A stretch of DNA of 64,000 bases from Gordionus sp. m RMFG-2023 (lineage: Eukaryota; Nematomorpha; Gordioida; Chordodea; Parachordodidae), in NCBI RefSeq assembly GCF_954871325.1, contig NC_088775.1:58319561-58383560 (forward strand). The letters are read 5' to 3'. Every line of letters starts with the position of its first letter. The first letter of the stretch is position 1. Made by a program: the position numbers and the translations under genes. Shown here one piece after another: positions 1 through 14,039 of the stretch. The notes beneath the pieces were generated by a model that searched no databases, had not been told where the DNA came from, and saw nothing but the letters and a program-made list of their open reading frames with translations.

Positions 1-690
1 AAAACTTTCAGAAGGAAAAGGCTAACATTCTAAACGTAATTTATATATATATCATTAAACTCAGAATTAAATTTCTTATCCAAAAATGCTTGGATGTATT
101 ATTTTACGCTTCTGGTATGATAAATATATTTTTTGTCGCGAAAACTTTCAGAAGGAAAAGACTAACAATCTAAACGTAATTTTAAGTTGTTTTATATCAT
201 TAAACTCAGATTTAAATTTCCAATCCAAATATGCTTAGATGTATTATTTTACGCTTGCCGATATGATAAATATATTTTTTGTCGCGAAAACTTTCAGAAG
301 GAAAAGGCTAACATTCTAAACGTAATTTTAAGTAATTTTATATCATTAAACTCAGAATTAAATTTACTATCCAAATATGCTTAGATGTATTATTTTACGC
401 TTCCGGTATGATAAATATATTTTTTATCGCTAAAACATTCTGAAGGAAAAGGCTAACATTTAAACGTAATTTTAAATATTTATATATCATTAAACTCAGA
501 ATTAAATTTCTTATCCAAAAATGCTTGGATGTATTATTTTACGCTTCCTGTATGATAAATATATTTTTTGTCGCGAAAACTTTCAGAAGGAAAAGGCTAA
601 CATTCTAAACGTAATTTATTTATATATCATTAAACTCAGAATTAAATTTCTTATCCAAAAATGCTTGGATGTATTATTTTACGCTTCCGG
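1..690 (+). repeat. Duplicated block, copy at 4764-5453
   Basis: It matches 4764-5453 at a constant offset of 4763, with about five differences seen by eye. Shared rare features are the TTATATATATATCATT spacer, CTTGCCGATATG, AAATTTACTATCC and ACATTCTGAAGG with ACATTTAAACG. The left end is cut by the window, so the true block may be longer. Confidence 0.88.
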
Positions 691-1799
691 TATGATAAAT
701 ATATTTTTTGTCGCGAAAACTTTCAGAAGAAAAATGCTTACATTCTAAATGTAATTTTAAATATTTTTATATCATTAAACTCAGAATTAAATTTCTTATA
801 TAAAAATGCTTGGCAGTATTATTTTACGCTTCTGGTATGATAAATATATTTTTTGTCGCTAAAACATTCAGAAGGAAAAGGCTAACATTTTAAACGTAAT
901 TTTAAATATTTTTATATCATTAAACTCAGAATTAAATTTCTTATCCAAAAATGCTTGGATGTATTATTTTACGCTTCCGGTATGATAAATATATTTTTTG
1001 TCGCTAAAACATTCAGAAGGAAAAGGCTAACATTTTAAACGTAATTTTAAATATTTTTATATAATTAAACTCAGAATTAAATTTCTTATCCAAAAATGCT
1101 TGGATGTATTATTTTACGCTTCCGGTATTATAAATATATTTTTTGTCGCGAAAACTTTCAGAAGGAAAAGACTAACAATCTAAACGTAATTTTAAGTATT
1201 TTTATATCATTAAACTCAGAATTAAATTTCTTATATAAAAATATTTGGATGTATTATTTTACGCTTCTGGTATGATAAATATATTTTTTATCGCTAAAAC
1301 AATCAGAAGGAAAAGGCTAACATTCTAAACGTAATTTTAAAAATTTTTATATCATTAAACTCAGAATAAAATTTCTTATCCAAAAATGCTTGGATGTATT
1401 ATTTTACGCTTCTGGTATGATAAATATATTTTTTGTCGCGAAAACTTTCAGAAGGAAAAGGCTAACATTTTAAACGTAATTTTAAATATTTTTATATCAT
1501 TAAACTCAGAATTAAATTTCATATCCAAAAATGCTTGGATGTATTATTTTACACTTCCGGTATGATAAATATATTTTTTTGTCGCGAAAACTTTCAGAAG
1601 GAAAAGGCTAACATTCTAAACGTAATTTTAAATATTTTTATATCATTAAACTCAGAATTAAATTTCTTATATAAAAATGCTTGGCAGTATTATTCTACGC
1701 TTCTGGTATGATAAATATATTTTTTGTCGCTAAAACATTCAGAAGGAAAAGGCTAACATTTTAAACGTAATTTTAAATATTTTTATATCATTAAACTCA
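649..1799 (+). repeat. Duplicated block, copy at 3100-4250
   Basis: It matches 3100-4250 at offset 2451 over about 1.15 kb. Shared private variants include CTAAATGTAAT, CGGTATTATAAAT, ATATTTGGATG, CAATCAGAAGG, TTTTAAAAATTTTT, CAGAATAAAATTTC and TATTCTACGC. The one difference I noted is GCTTGG against GCATGG near 664/3115. Confidence 0.88.
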
Positions 1800-2993
1800 G
1801 AATTAAATTTCTTATCCAAAAATGCTTGGCAGTATTATTTTACGCTTCTGGTATGATAAATATATTTTTTGTCGCTAAAACATTCAGAAGGAAAAGGCTA
1901 ACATTCTAAACGTAATTTATTTATATATCATTAAACTCAGAATTAAATTTCTTATCCAAAAATGCTTGGATGTATTATTTTACGCTTCTTGTATGATAAA
2001 TATATTTTTTGTCGCGAAAACTTTCAGAAGGAAAAGACTAACAATCTAAACGTAATTTTAAGTATTTTTATATCATTAAACTCAGAATTAAATTTCTTAT
2101 ATAAAAATGCTTGGCAGTATTATTTTACGCTTCTGGTATGATAAATATATTTTTTGTCGCTAAAACATTCAGAAGGAAAAGGCTAACATTCTAAACGTAA
2201 TTTATTTTTATATCATTAAACTCAGAATTAAATTTCTTATCCAAAAATGCTTGGATGTATTATTTTACGCTTCTGGTATGATAAATATATTTTTTGTCGC
2301 GAAAACTTTCAGAAGGAAAAGACTAACAATCTAAACGTAATTTTAAGTATTTTTATATCATTAAACTCAGAATTAAATTTCTTATGTAAAAATGCTTGGA
2401 TGTATTATTTTACGCTTCTGGTATGATAAATATATTTTTTGTCGCTAAAACATTCAGAAGGAAAAGGCTAACATTTTAAACGTAATTTTAAATATTTTTA
2501 TATCATTAAACTCAGAATTAAATTTCTTATCCAAAAATGCTTGGATGTATTATTTTACGCTTCCGGTATGATAAATATATTTTTTGTCGCGAAAACTTTC
2601 AGAAGAAAAATGCTTACATTCTAAACTTAATTTTAAATATTTTTATATCATTAAACTCAGAATTAAATTTCTTATATAAAAATGCTTGGCAGTATTATTT
2701 TACGCTTCTGGTATGATAAATATATTTTTTGTCGCTAAAACATTCAGAAGGAAAAGGCTAACATTCTAAACGTAATTTATTTATATATCATTAAACTCAG
2801 AATTAAATTTCTTATCCAAAAATGCTTGGATGTATTATTTTACGCTTCTGGTATGATAAATATATTTTTTGTCGCGAAAACTTTCAGAAGGAAAAGACTA
2901 ACAATCTAAACGTAATTTTAAGTATTTTTATATCATTAAACTCAGAATTAAATTTCTTATATAAAAATGCTTGGATGTATTATTTTACGCTTC
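1696..2993 (+). repeat. 1.3-kb block, near-identical copy at 10096-11393
   Basis: At a constant offset of 8400, I find two differences over 1298 bp by line-by-line comparison: AAACTTAAT against AAACGTAAT near 2627/11027, and TCTGGTATG against TCTGATATG near 2711/11111. Both ends break abruptly into different monomer classes. Shared rare sites include CTTCTTGTATG and TTCTTATGTAAAAATG. Confidence 0.92.
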
Positions 2994-3639
2994 TGGTATG
3001 ATAAATATATTTTTTGTCGCTAAAACATTCAGAAGGAAAAGGCTAACATTTTAAACGTAATTTTAAATATTTTTATATCATTAAACTCAGAATTAAATTT
3101 CTTATCCAAAAATGCATGGATGTATTATTTTACGCTTCCGGTATGATAAATATATTTTTTGTCGCGAAAACTTTCAGAAGAAAAATGCTTACATTCTAAA
3201 TGTAATTTTAAATATTTTTATATCATTAAACTCAGAATTAAATTTCTTATATAAAAATGCTTGGCAGTATTATTTTACGCTTCTGGTATGATAAATATAT
3301 TTTTTGTCGCTAAAACATTCAGAAGGAAAAGGCTAACATTTTAAACGTAATTTTAAATATTTTTATATCATTAAACTCAGAATTAAATTTCTTATCCAAA
3401 AATGCTTGGATGTATTATTTTACGCTTCCGGTATGATAAATATATTTTTTGTCGCTAAAACATTCAGAAGGAAAAGGCTAACATTTTAAACGTAATTTTA
3501 AATATTTTTATATAATTAAACTCAGAATTAAATTTCTTATCCAAAAATGCTTGGATGTATTATTTTACGCTTCCGGTATTATAAATATATTTTTTGTCGC
3601 GAAAACTTTCAGAAGGAAAAGACTAACAATCTAAACGTA

Positions 3640-4648
3640 ATTTTAAGTATTTTTATATCATTAAACTCAGAATTAAATTTCTTATATAAAAATATTTGGA
3701 TGTATTATTTTACGCTTCTGGTATGATAAATATATTTTTTATCGCTAAAACAATCAGAAGGAAAAGGCTAACATTCTAAACGTAATTTTAAAAATTTTTA
3801 TATCATTAAACTCAGAATAAAATTTCTTATCCAAAAATGCTTGGATGTATTATTTTACGCTTCTGGTATGATAAATATATTTTTTGTCGCGAAAACTTTC
3901 AGAAGGAAAAGGCTAACATTTTAAACGTAATTTTAAATATTTTTATATCATTAAACTCAGAATTAAATTTCATATCCAAAAATGCTTGGATGTATTATTT
4001 TACACTTCCGGTATGATAAATATATTTTTTTGTCGCGAAAACTTTCAGAAGGAAAAGGCTAACATTCTAAACGTAATTTTAAATATTTTTATATCATTAA
4101 ACTCAGAATTAAATTTCTTATATAAAAATGCTTGGCAGTATTATTCTACGCTTCTGGTATGATAAATATATTTTTTGTCGCTAAAACATTCAGAAGGAAA
4201 AGGCTAACATTTTAAACGTAATTTTAAATATTTTTATATCATTAAACTCAAAATTAAATTTCTTATATAAAAATGCTTGGATGTATTATTTTACGCTTCC
4301 TGTATGATAAATATATTTTTTGTCGCTAAAACATTCAGAAGGAAAAGGCTAACATTTTAAACGTAATTTTAAATATTTATATCATTAAACTCAGAATTAA
4401 ATTTCCTATCCAAATATGCTTAGATGTATTATTTTACGCTTCCCGATATGATAAATATATTTTATTGTCGCGAAAACTTTCAGAAGGAAAAGGCTAACAT
4501 TTTAAACGTAATTTTAAATATTTTTATATCATTAAACTCAGAATTAAATTTCATATCCAAAAATGCTTGGATGTATTATTTTACGCTTCCGGTATGATAA
4601 ATATATTTTTTTGTCGCGAAAACTTTCAGAAGGAAAAGGCTAACATTC
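3640..4648 (+). repeat. Duplicated block, copy at 13057-14067
   Basis: It matches at offset 9417, changing to 9419 after a 2-bp deletion in the AT segment near 4377. Shared rare variants, in the same order, are ATATTTGGATG, CAATCAG, TACACTTCC, TATTCTACGC, ACTCAAAATT and CTTCCTGTATG. Confidence 0.85.
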
Positions 4649-6375
4649 TAAACGTAATTTTAAGTATTTTTGTATCATTAAACTCAGAATTAAATTTCTT
4701 ATATAAAAATGCTTGGATGTATTATTTTACGCTTCTGATATGATAAATATATTTTTTGTCGCGAAAACTTTCAGAAGGAAAAGGCTAACATTCTAAACGT
4801 AATTTATATATATATCATTAAACTCAGAATTAAATTTCTTATCCAAAAATGCTTGGATGTATTATTTTACGCTTCTGGTATGATAAATATATTTTTTGTC
4901 GCGAAAACTTTCAGAAGGAAAAGACTAACAATCTAAACGTAATTTTAAGTTGTTTTATATCATTAAACTCAGATTTAAATTTCCAATCCAAATATGCTTA
5001 GATGTATTATTTTACGCTTGCCGATATGATAAATATATTTTTTGTCGCGAAAACTTTCAGAAGGAAAAGGCTAACATTCTAAACGTAATTTTAAGTATTT
5101 TTATATCATTAAACTCAGAATTAAATTTACTATCCAAATATGCTTAGATGTATTATTTTACGCTTCCGGTATGATAAATATATTTTTTATCGCTAAAACA
5201 TTCTGAAGGAAAAGGCTAACATTTAAACGTAATTTTAAATATTTATATATCATTAAACTCAGAATTAAATTTCTTATCCAAAAATGCTTGGATGTATTAT
5301 TTTACGCTTCCGGTATGATAAATATATTTTTTGTCGCGAAAAATTTCAGAAGGAAAAGGCTAACATTCTAAACGTAATTTATTTATATATCATTAAACTC
5401 AGAATTAAATTTCTTATCCAAAAATGCTTGGATGTATTATTTTACGCTTCTGGTATGATAAATATATTTTTTGTCGCGAAAACTTTCAGAAGGAAAAAGA
5501 CTAACAATCTAAACGTAATTTTAAGTATTTTTATATCATTAAACTCAGATTTAAATTTCCTATCCAAATATGCTTAGATGTATTATTTTACGCTTCCCGA
5601 TATGATAAATATATTTTATTGTCGCGAAAACTTTCAGATGGAAAAGGCTAACATTTTAAACGTAATTTTAAATATTTTTATATCATTAAACTCAGAATTA
5701 AATTTCATATCCAAAAATGCTTGGATGTATTATTTTACGCTTCCGGTATGATAAATATATTTTTTTGTCGCGAAAACTTTCAGAAGGAAAAGGCTAACAT
5801 TCTAAACGTAATTTTAAGTATTTTTGTATCATTAAACTCAGAATTAAATTTCTTATATAAAAATGCTTGGATGTATTATTTTACGCTTCTGGTATGATAA
5901 ATATATTTTTTGTCGCTAAAACATTCAGAAGGAAAAGGCTAACATTTTAAACGTAATTTTAAATATTTTTATATCATTAAACTCAGAATTAAATTTCTTA
6001 TCCAAAAATGCTTGGATGTATTATTTTACGCTTCCGGTATGATAAATATATTTTTTGTCGCGAAAACTTTCAGAAGGAAAATGCTTACATTTTAAACGTA
6101 ATTTTAAATATTTTTATATCATTAAACTCAGAATTAAATTTCTTATATAAAAATGCTTGGCAGTATTATTTTACGCTTCTGGTATGATAAATATATTTTT
6201 TGTCGCTAAAACATTCAGAAGGAAAAGGCTATTAAACGTAATTTTAAATATTTTTATATCATTAAACTCAGAATTAAATTTCTTATCCAAAAATGCTTGG
6301 ATGTATTATTTTACGCTTCCGGTATGATAAATATATTTTTTGTCGCGAAAACTTTCAGAAGGAAAAGGCTAACAT

Positions 6376-6400
6376 CTTTCTTTCTTTCTTTCTTTCTTTC
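6376..6400 (+). repeat. (TTTC)6 microsatellite inside a monomer, copy 1
   Basis: Between GGCTAACAT and AACGTAAT the usual four bases TCTA are replaced by C followed by six TTTC units (25 bp). This is the only simple-sequence insertion type in the window. It sits in an otherwise normal monomer. Confidence 0.97.
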
Positions 6401-7553
6401 AACGTAATTTTAAGTATTTTTATATCATTAAACTCAGAATTAAATTTACTATCCAAATATGCTTAGATGTATTGTTTTACGCTTTCGGTATGATAAATAT
6501 ATTTTTTGTCGCGAAAACTTTCAGAAGGATAAGGCTAACATTCTAAACGTAATTTATTTATATATCATTAAACTCAGAATTAAATTTCTTATCCAAAAAT
6601 GCTTGGATGTATTATTTTACGCTTCTGGTATGATAAATATATTTTTTGTCGCGAAAACTTTCAGAAGGAAAAAGCTAACAATCTAAACGTAATTTTAAGT
6701 ATTTTTATATCATTAAACTCAGATTTAAATTTCCTATCCAAATATGCTTAGATGTATTATTTTACGCTTCCCGATATGATAAATATATTTTATTGTCGCG
6801 AAAACTTTCAGATGGAAAAGGCTAACATTTTAAACGTAATTTTAAATATTTTTATATCATTAAACTCAGAATTAAATTTCATATCCAAAAATGCTTGGAT
6901 GTATTATTTTACGCTTCCGGTATGATAAATATATTTTTTGTCGCGAAAACTTTCAGAAGGAAAAGGCTAACATTCTAAACGTAATTTTAAGTATTTTTGT
7001 ATCATTAAACTCAGAATTAAATTTCTTATATAAAAATGCTTGGATGTATTATTTTACGCTTCTGGTATGATAAATATATTTTTTGTCGCTAAAACATTCA
7101 GAAGGAAAAGGCTAACATTTTAAACGTAATTTTAAATATTTTTATATCATTAAACTCAGAATTAAATTTCTTATCCAAAAATGCTTGGATATATTATTTT
7201 ACGCTTCCGGTATGATAAATATATTTTTTGTCGCGAAAACTTTCAGAAGGAAAATGCTTACATTTTAAACGTAATTTTAAATATTTTTATATCATTAAAC
7301 TCAGAATTAAATTTCTTATATAAAAATGCTTGGCAGTATTATTTTACGCTTCCGGTATGATAAATATATTTTTTGTCGCTAAAACATTCAGAAAGAAATG
7401 GCTAACATTTTACACGTAATTTTAAATATTTTTATATAATTAAACTCAGAATTAAATTTCTTATCCAAAAATGCTTGGATGCATTATTTTACGCTTCCGG
7501 TATTATAAATATATTTTTTGTCGCGAAAACTTTCAGAAGGAAAAGGCTAACAT

Positions 7554-7578
7554 CTTTCTTTCTTTCTTTCTTTCTTTC
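7554..7578 (+). repeat. (TTTC)6 microsatellite inside a monomer, copy 2
   Basis: This has the same position in the monomer, the same flanks and the same number of repeats as copy 1, which lies exactly 1178 bp upstream. The pair was therefore made by duplication of a block already carrying the microsatellite. Confidence 0.97.
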
Positions 7579-9588
7579 AACGTAATTTTAAGTATTTTTA
7601 TATCATTAAACTCAGAATTAAATTTACTATCCAAATATGCTTAGATGTATTGTTTTACGCTTTCGGTATGATAAATATATTTTTTGTCGCGAAAACTTTC
7701 AGAAGGATAAGGCTAACATTCTAAACGTAATTTATTTATATATCATTAAACTCAGAATTAAATTTCTTATCCAAAAATGCTTGGATGTATTATTTTACGC
7801 TTCTGGTATGATAAATATATTTTTTGTGGCGAAAACTTTCAGAAGGAAAAGACTAACAATCTAAACGTAATTTTAAGTATTTTTATATCATTAAACTCAG
7901 AATTAAATTTCTTGTATAAAAATGCTTGGCAGTATTATTTTACGCTTCTGGTATGATAAATATATTTTTTGTCGCTAAAACATTCAGAAGGAAAAGGCTA
8001 ACATTCTAAACGTAATTTATTTTTATATCATTAAACTCAGAATTAAATTTCTTATCCAAAAATGCTTGGATGTATTATTTTACGCTTCTGGTATGATAAA
8101 TATATTTTTTGTCGCGAAAACTTTCAGAAGGAAAAGACTAACAATCTAAACGTAATTTTAAGTATTTTTATATCATTAAACTCAGAATTAAATTTCTTAT
8201 ATAAAAATGCTTGGAAGTATTATTTTACGCTTCTGGTATGATAAATATATTTTTTGTCGCTAAAACATTCAGAAGGAAAAGGCTAACATTTTAAACGTAA
8301 TTTTAAATATTTTTATATCATTAAACTCAGAATTAAATTTCTTATCCAAAAATGCTTGGATGTATTATTTTACGCTTCCGGTATGATAAATATATTTTTT
8401 GTCGCGAAAACTTTCAGAAGAAAAATGCTTACATTCTAAACGTAATTTTAAATATTTTTATATCATTAAACTCAGAATTAAATTTCTTATATAAAATTGC
8501 TTGGCAGTATTATTATACGCTTCTGGTATGATAAATATATTTTTTGTCGCTAAAACATTCAGAAGGAAAAGGCTAACATTCTAAACGTAATTTTAAGTAT
8601 TTTTATATCATTAAACTCAGAATTAAATTTACTATCCAAATATGCTTAGATGTATTGTTTTACGCTTTCGGTATGATAAATAAATTTTTTGTCGCGAAAA
8701 CTTTCAGAAGGATAAGGCTAACATTCTAAACGTAATTTATTTATATATCATTAAACTCAGAATTAAATTTCTTATCCAAAAATGCTTGGATGTATTATTT
8801 TACGCTTCTGGTATGATAAATATATTTTTTGTGGCGAAAACTTTCAGAAGGAAAAGACTAACAATCTAAACGTAATTTTAAGTATTTTTATATCATTAAA
8901 CTCAGAATTAAATTTCTTGTATAAAAATGCTTGGCAGTATTATTTTACGCTTCTGGTATGATAAATATATTTTTTGTCGCTAAAACATTCAGAAGGAAAA
9001 GGCTAACATTCTAAACGTAATTTATTTTTATATCATTAAACTCAGAATTAAATTTCTTATCCAAAAATGCTTGGATGTATTATTTTACGCTTCTGGTATG
9101 ATAAATATATTTTTTGTCGCGAAAACTTTCAGAAGGAAAAGACTAACAATCTAAACGTAATTTTAAGTATTTTTATATCATTAAACTCAGAATTAAATTT
9201 CTTATATAAAAATGCTTGGATGTATTATTTTACGCTTCTGGTATGATAAATATATTTTTTGTCGCTAAAACATTCAGAAGGAAAAGGCTAACATTTTAAA
9301 CGTAATTTTAAATATTTTTATATCATTAAACTCAGAATTAAATTTCTTATCCAAAAATGCTTGGATGTATTATTTTACGCTTCCAGTATGATAAATATAT
9401 TTTTTGTCGCGAAAACTTTCAGAAGAAAAATGCTTACATTCTAAACGTAATTTTAAATATTTTTATATCATTAAACTCAGAATTAAATTTCTTATATAAA
9501 ATTGCTTGGCAGTATTATTATACGCTTCTGGTATGATAAATATATTTTTTGTCGCTAAAACATTCAGAAGGAAAAGGCTAACATTTTA
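7579..9588 (+). repeat. 1005-bp tandem duplication (7 monomers x 2)
   Basis: 7579-8583 and 8584-9588 match at a constant offset of 1005. Shared rare variants are GTATTGTTTTACGCTTTCGG, TTTTTTGTGGCGAAAAC, AATTTCTTGTATAAAA and ATAAAATTGCTTGGCAG with TATTATACGC. I saw only about four differences by eye, for example AAATAAATTT at 8682 in the second copy and TTCCAGTATG near 9385. Confidence 0.92.
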
Positions 9589-11976
9589 AACGTAATTTTA
9601 AGTATTTTTATATCATTAAACTCAGAATTAAATTTCTTATCCAAAAATGCTTGGATGTATTATTTTACGCTTCCGGTATGATAAATATATTTTTTGTCGC
9701 GAAAACTTTCAGAAGGAAAAGACTAACAATCTAAACGTAATTTTAAGTATTTTTATATCATTAAACTCAGAATTAAATTTCTTATATAAAAATGCTTGGG
9801 TGTATTATTTTACGCTTCTGGTATGATAAATATATTTTTTGTCGCTAAAACATTCAGAAGGAAAAGGCTAACATTCTAAACGTAATTTATTTTTATATCA
9901 TTAAACTCAGAATTAAATTTCTTATCCAAAAATGCTTTGCAGTATTATTTTACGCTTCTGGTATGATAAATATATTTTTTGTCGCGAAAACTTTCAGAAG
10001 GAAAAGGCTAACAATCTAAACGTAATTTTAAGTATTTTTATATCATTAAACTCAGATTTAAATTTCCTATCCAAATATGCTTGGATGTATTATTTTACGC
10101 TTCTGGTATGATAAATATATTTTTTGTCGCTAAAACATTCAGAAGGAAAAGGCTAACATTTTAAACGTAATTTTAAATATTTTTATATCATTAAACTCAG
10201 AATTAAATTTCTTATCCAAAAATGCTTGGCAGTATTATTTTACGCTTCTGGTATGATAAATATATTTTTTGTCGCTAAAACATTCAGAAGGAAAAGGCTA
10301 ACATTCTAAACGTAATTTATTTATATATCATTAAACTCAGAATTAAATTTCTTATCCAAAAATGCTTGGATGTATTATTTTACGCTTCTTGTATGATAAA
10401 TATATTTTTTGTCGCGAAAACTTTCAGAAGGAAAAGACTAACAATCTAAACGTAATTTTAAGTATTTTTATATCATTAAACTCAGAATTAAATTTCTTAT
10501 ATAAAAATGCTTGGCAGTATTATTTTACGCTTCTGGTATGATAAATATATTTTTTGTCGCTAAAACATTCAGAAGGAAAAGGCTAACATTCTAAACGTAA
10601 TTTATTTTTATATCATTAAACTCAGAATTAAATTTCTTATCCAAAAATGCTTGGATGTATTATTTTACGCTTCTGGTATGATAAATATATTTTTTGTCGC
10701 GAAAACTTTCAGAAGGAAAAGACTAACAATCTAAACGTAATTTTAAGTATTTTTATATCATTAAACTCAGAATTAAATTTCTTATGTAAAAATGCTTGGA
10801 TGTATTATTTTACGCTTCTGGTATGATAAATATATTTTTTGTCGCTAAAACATTCAGAAGGAAAAGGCTAACATTTTAAACGTAATTTTAAATATTTTTA
10901 TATCATTAAACTCAGAATTAAATTTCTTATCCAAAAATGCTTGGATGTATTATTTTACGCTTCCGGTATGATAAATATATTTTTTGTCGCGAAAACTTTC
11001 AGAAGAAAAATGCTTACATTCTAAACGTAATTTTAAATATTTTTATATCATTAAACTCAGAATTAAATTTCTTATATAAAAATGCTTGGCAGTATTATTT
11101 TACGCTTCTGATATGATAAATATATTTTTTGTCGCTAAAACATTCAGAAGGAAAAGGCTAACATTCTAAACGTAATTTATTTATATATCATTAAACTCAG
11201 AATTAAATTTCTTATCCAAAAATGCTTGGATGTATTATTTTACGCTTCTGGTATGATAAATATATTTTTTGTCGCGAAAACTTTCAGAAGGAAAAGACTA
11301 ACAATCTAAACGTAATTTTAAGTATTTTTATATCATTAAACTCAGAATTAAATTTCTTATATAAAAATGCTTGGATGTATTATTTTACGCTTCCGGTATT
11401 ATAAATATATTTTTTGTCGCGAAAACTTTCAGAAGGAAAAGACTAACAATCTAAACGTAATTTTAAGTATTTTTATATCATTAAACTCAGAATTAAATTT
11501 CTTATATAAAAATATTTGGATGTATTATTTTACGCTTCTGGTATGATAAATATATTTTTTATCGCTAAAACAATCAGAAGGAAAAGGCTAACATTCTAAA
11601 CGTAATTTTAAAAATTTTTATATCATTAAACTCAGAATAAAATTTCTTATCCAAAAATGCTTGGATGTATTATTTTACGCTTCTGGTATGATAAATATAT
11701 TTTTTGTCGCGAAAACTTTCAGAAGAAAAATGCTTACATTCTAAACGTAATTTTAAATATTTTTATATCATTAAACTCAGAATTAAATTTCTTATATAAA
11801 AATGCTTGGCAGTATTATTTTACGCTTCTGGTATGATAAATATATTTTTTGTCGCTAAAACATTCAGAAGGAAAAGGCTAACATTTTAAACGTAATTTTA
11901 AATATTTTTATATCATTAAACTCAGAATTAAATTTCTTATCCAAAAATGCTTGGATGTATTATTTTACGCTTCCGG

Positions 11977-13550
11977 TATGATAAATATATTTTTTGTCGC
12001 TAAAACATTCAGAAGGAAAAGGCTAACATTTTAAACGTAATTTTAAATATTTTTATATAATTAAACTCAGAATTAAATTTCTTATCCAAAAATGCTTGGA
12101 TGTATTATTTTACGCTTCCGGTATTATAAATATATTTTTTGTCGCGAAAACTTTCAGAAGGAAAAGACTAACAATCTAAACGTAATTTTAAGTATTTTTA
12201 TATCATTAAACTCAGAATTAAATTTCTTATATAAAAATATTTGGATGTATTATTTTACGCTTCTGGTATGATAAATATATTTTTTATCGCTAAAACAATC
12301 AGAAGGAAAAGGCTAACATTCTAAACGTAATTTTAAAAATTTTTATATCATTAAACTCAGAATAAAATTTCTTATCCAAAAATGCTTGGATGTATTATTT
12401 TACGCTTCTGGTATGATAAATATATTTTTTGTCGCGAAAACTTTCAGAAGGAAAAGGCTAACAATCTAAACGTAATTTTAAGTATTTTTATATCATTAAA
12501 CTCAGATTTAAATTTCCTATCCAAATATGCTTAGATGTATTATTTTACGCTTCCGGTATGATAAATATATTTTATTGTCGCGAAAACTTTCAGAATGAAA
12601 AGGCTAACATTTTAAACGTAATTTTAAATATTTTTATATCATTAAACTCAGAATTAAATTTCATATCCAAAAATGCTTGGATGTATTATTTTACACTTCC
12701 GGTATGATAAATATATTTTTTTGTTACGAAAACTTTCAGAAGGAAAAGGCTAACATTCTAAACGTAATTTTAAATATTTTTATATCATTAAACTCAGAAT
12801 TAAATTTCTTATATAAAAATATTTGGATGTATTATTTTACGCTTCTGGTATGATAAATATATTTTTTATCGCTAAAACAATCAGAAGGAAAAGGCTAACA
12901 TTCTAAACGTAATTTTAAAAATTTTTATATCATTAAACTCAGAATAAAATTTCTTATCCAAAAATGCTTGGATGTATTATTTTACGCTTCTGGTATGATA
13001 AATATATTTTTTGTCGCGAAAACTTTCAGAAGGAAAAGGCTAACATTTTAAACGTAATTTTAAATATTTTTATATCATTAAACTCAGAATTAAATTTCTT
13101 ATATAAAAATATTTGGATGTATTATTTTACGCTTCTGGTATGATAAATATATTTTTTATCGCTAAAACAATCAGAAGGAAAAGGCTAACATTCTAAACGT
13201 AATTTTAAAAATTTTTATATCATTAAACTCAGAATAAAATTTCTTATCCAAAAATGCTTGGATGTATTATTTTACGCTTCTGGTATGATAAATATATTTT
13301 TTGTCGCGAAAACTTTCAGAAGGAAAAGGCTAACATTTTAAACGTAATTTTAAATATTTTTATATCATTAAACTCAGAATTAAATTTCATATCCAAAAAT
13401 GCTTGGATGTATTATTTTACACTTCCGGTATGATAAATATATTTTTTTGTCGCGAAAACTTTCAGAAGGAAAAGGCTAACATTCTAAACGTAATTTTAAA
13501 TATTTTTATATCATTAAACTCAGAATTAAATTTCTTATATAAAAATGCTT
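11977..13550 (+). repeat. 1.57-kb block, copy at 15462-17036
   Basis: The copies match at offset 3485-3486. Each contains a 290-bp dimer repeated in tandem (12791-13080 with 13081-13370, and 16271-16560 with 16561-16850), marked by ATATTTGGATG and CAGAATAAAATTTC. The one-base offset change comes from CCGGTATG against CCCGATATG near 12553/16038. Confidence 0.87.
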
Positions 13551-14039
13551 GGCAGTATTATTCTACGCTTCTGGTATGATAAATATATTTTTTGTCGCTA
13601 AAACATTCAGAAGGAAAAGGCTAACATTTTAAACGTAATTTTAAATATTTTTATATCATTAAACTCAAAATTAAATTTCTTATATAAAAATGCTTGGATG
13701 TATTATTTTACGCTTCCTGTATGATAAATATATTTTTTGTCGCTAAAACATTCAGAAGGAAAAGGCTAACATTTTAAACGTAATTTTAAATATTTTTATA
13801 TCATTAAACTCAGAATTAAATTTCCTATCCAAATATGCTTAGATGTATTATTTTACGCTTCCCGATATGATAAATATATTTTATTGTCGCGAAAACTTTC
13901 AGAAGGAAAAGGCTAACATTTTAAACGTAATTTTAAATATTTTTATATCATTAAACTCAGAATTAAATTTCATATCCAAAAATGCTTGGATGTATTATTT
14001 TACGCTTCCGGTATGATAAATATATTTTTTTGTCGCGAA

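Larger units (their letters stand above)
5310..7660 (+). repeat. Tandem duplication, period ~1173-1178 bp
   Basis: 5310-6484 and about 6485-7660 match with an offset that drifts from 1175 to 1173 to 1178 because of small indels. Shared variants include TTTCAGATGGAAAAGG (5635 and 6809), GGAAAATGCTTACATTTTAAAC and the (TTTC)6 tract. The first copy has a 5-bp deletion (GGCTATTAAACG near 6228) that the second lacks. That deletion also occurs near 18127. Confidence 0.85.
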
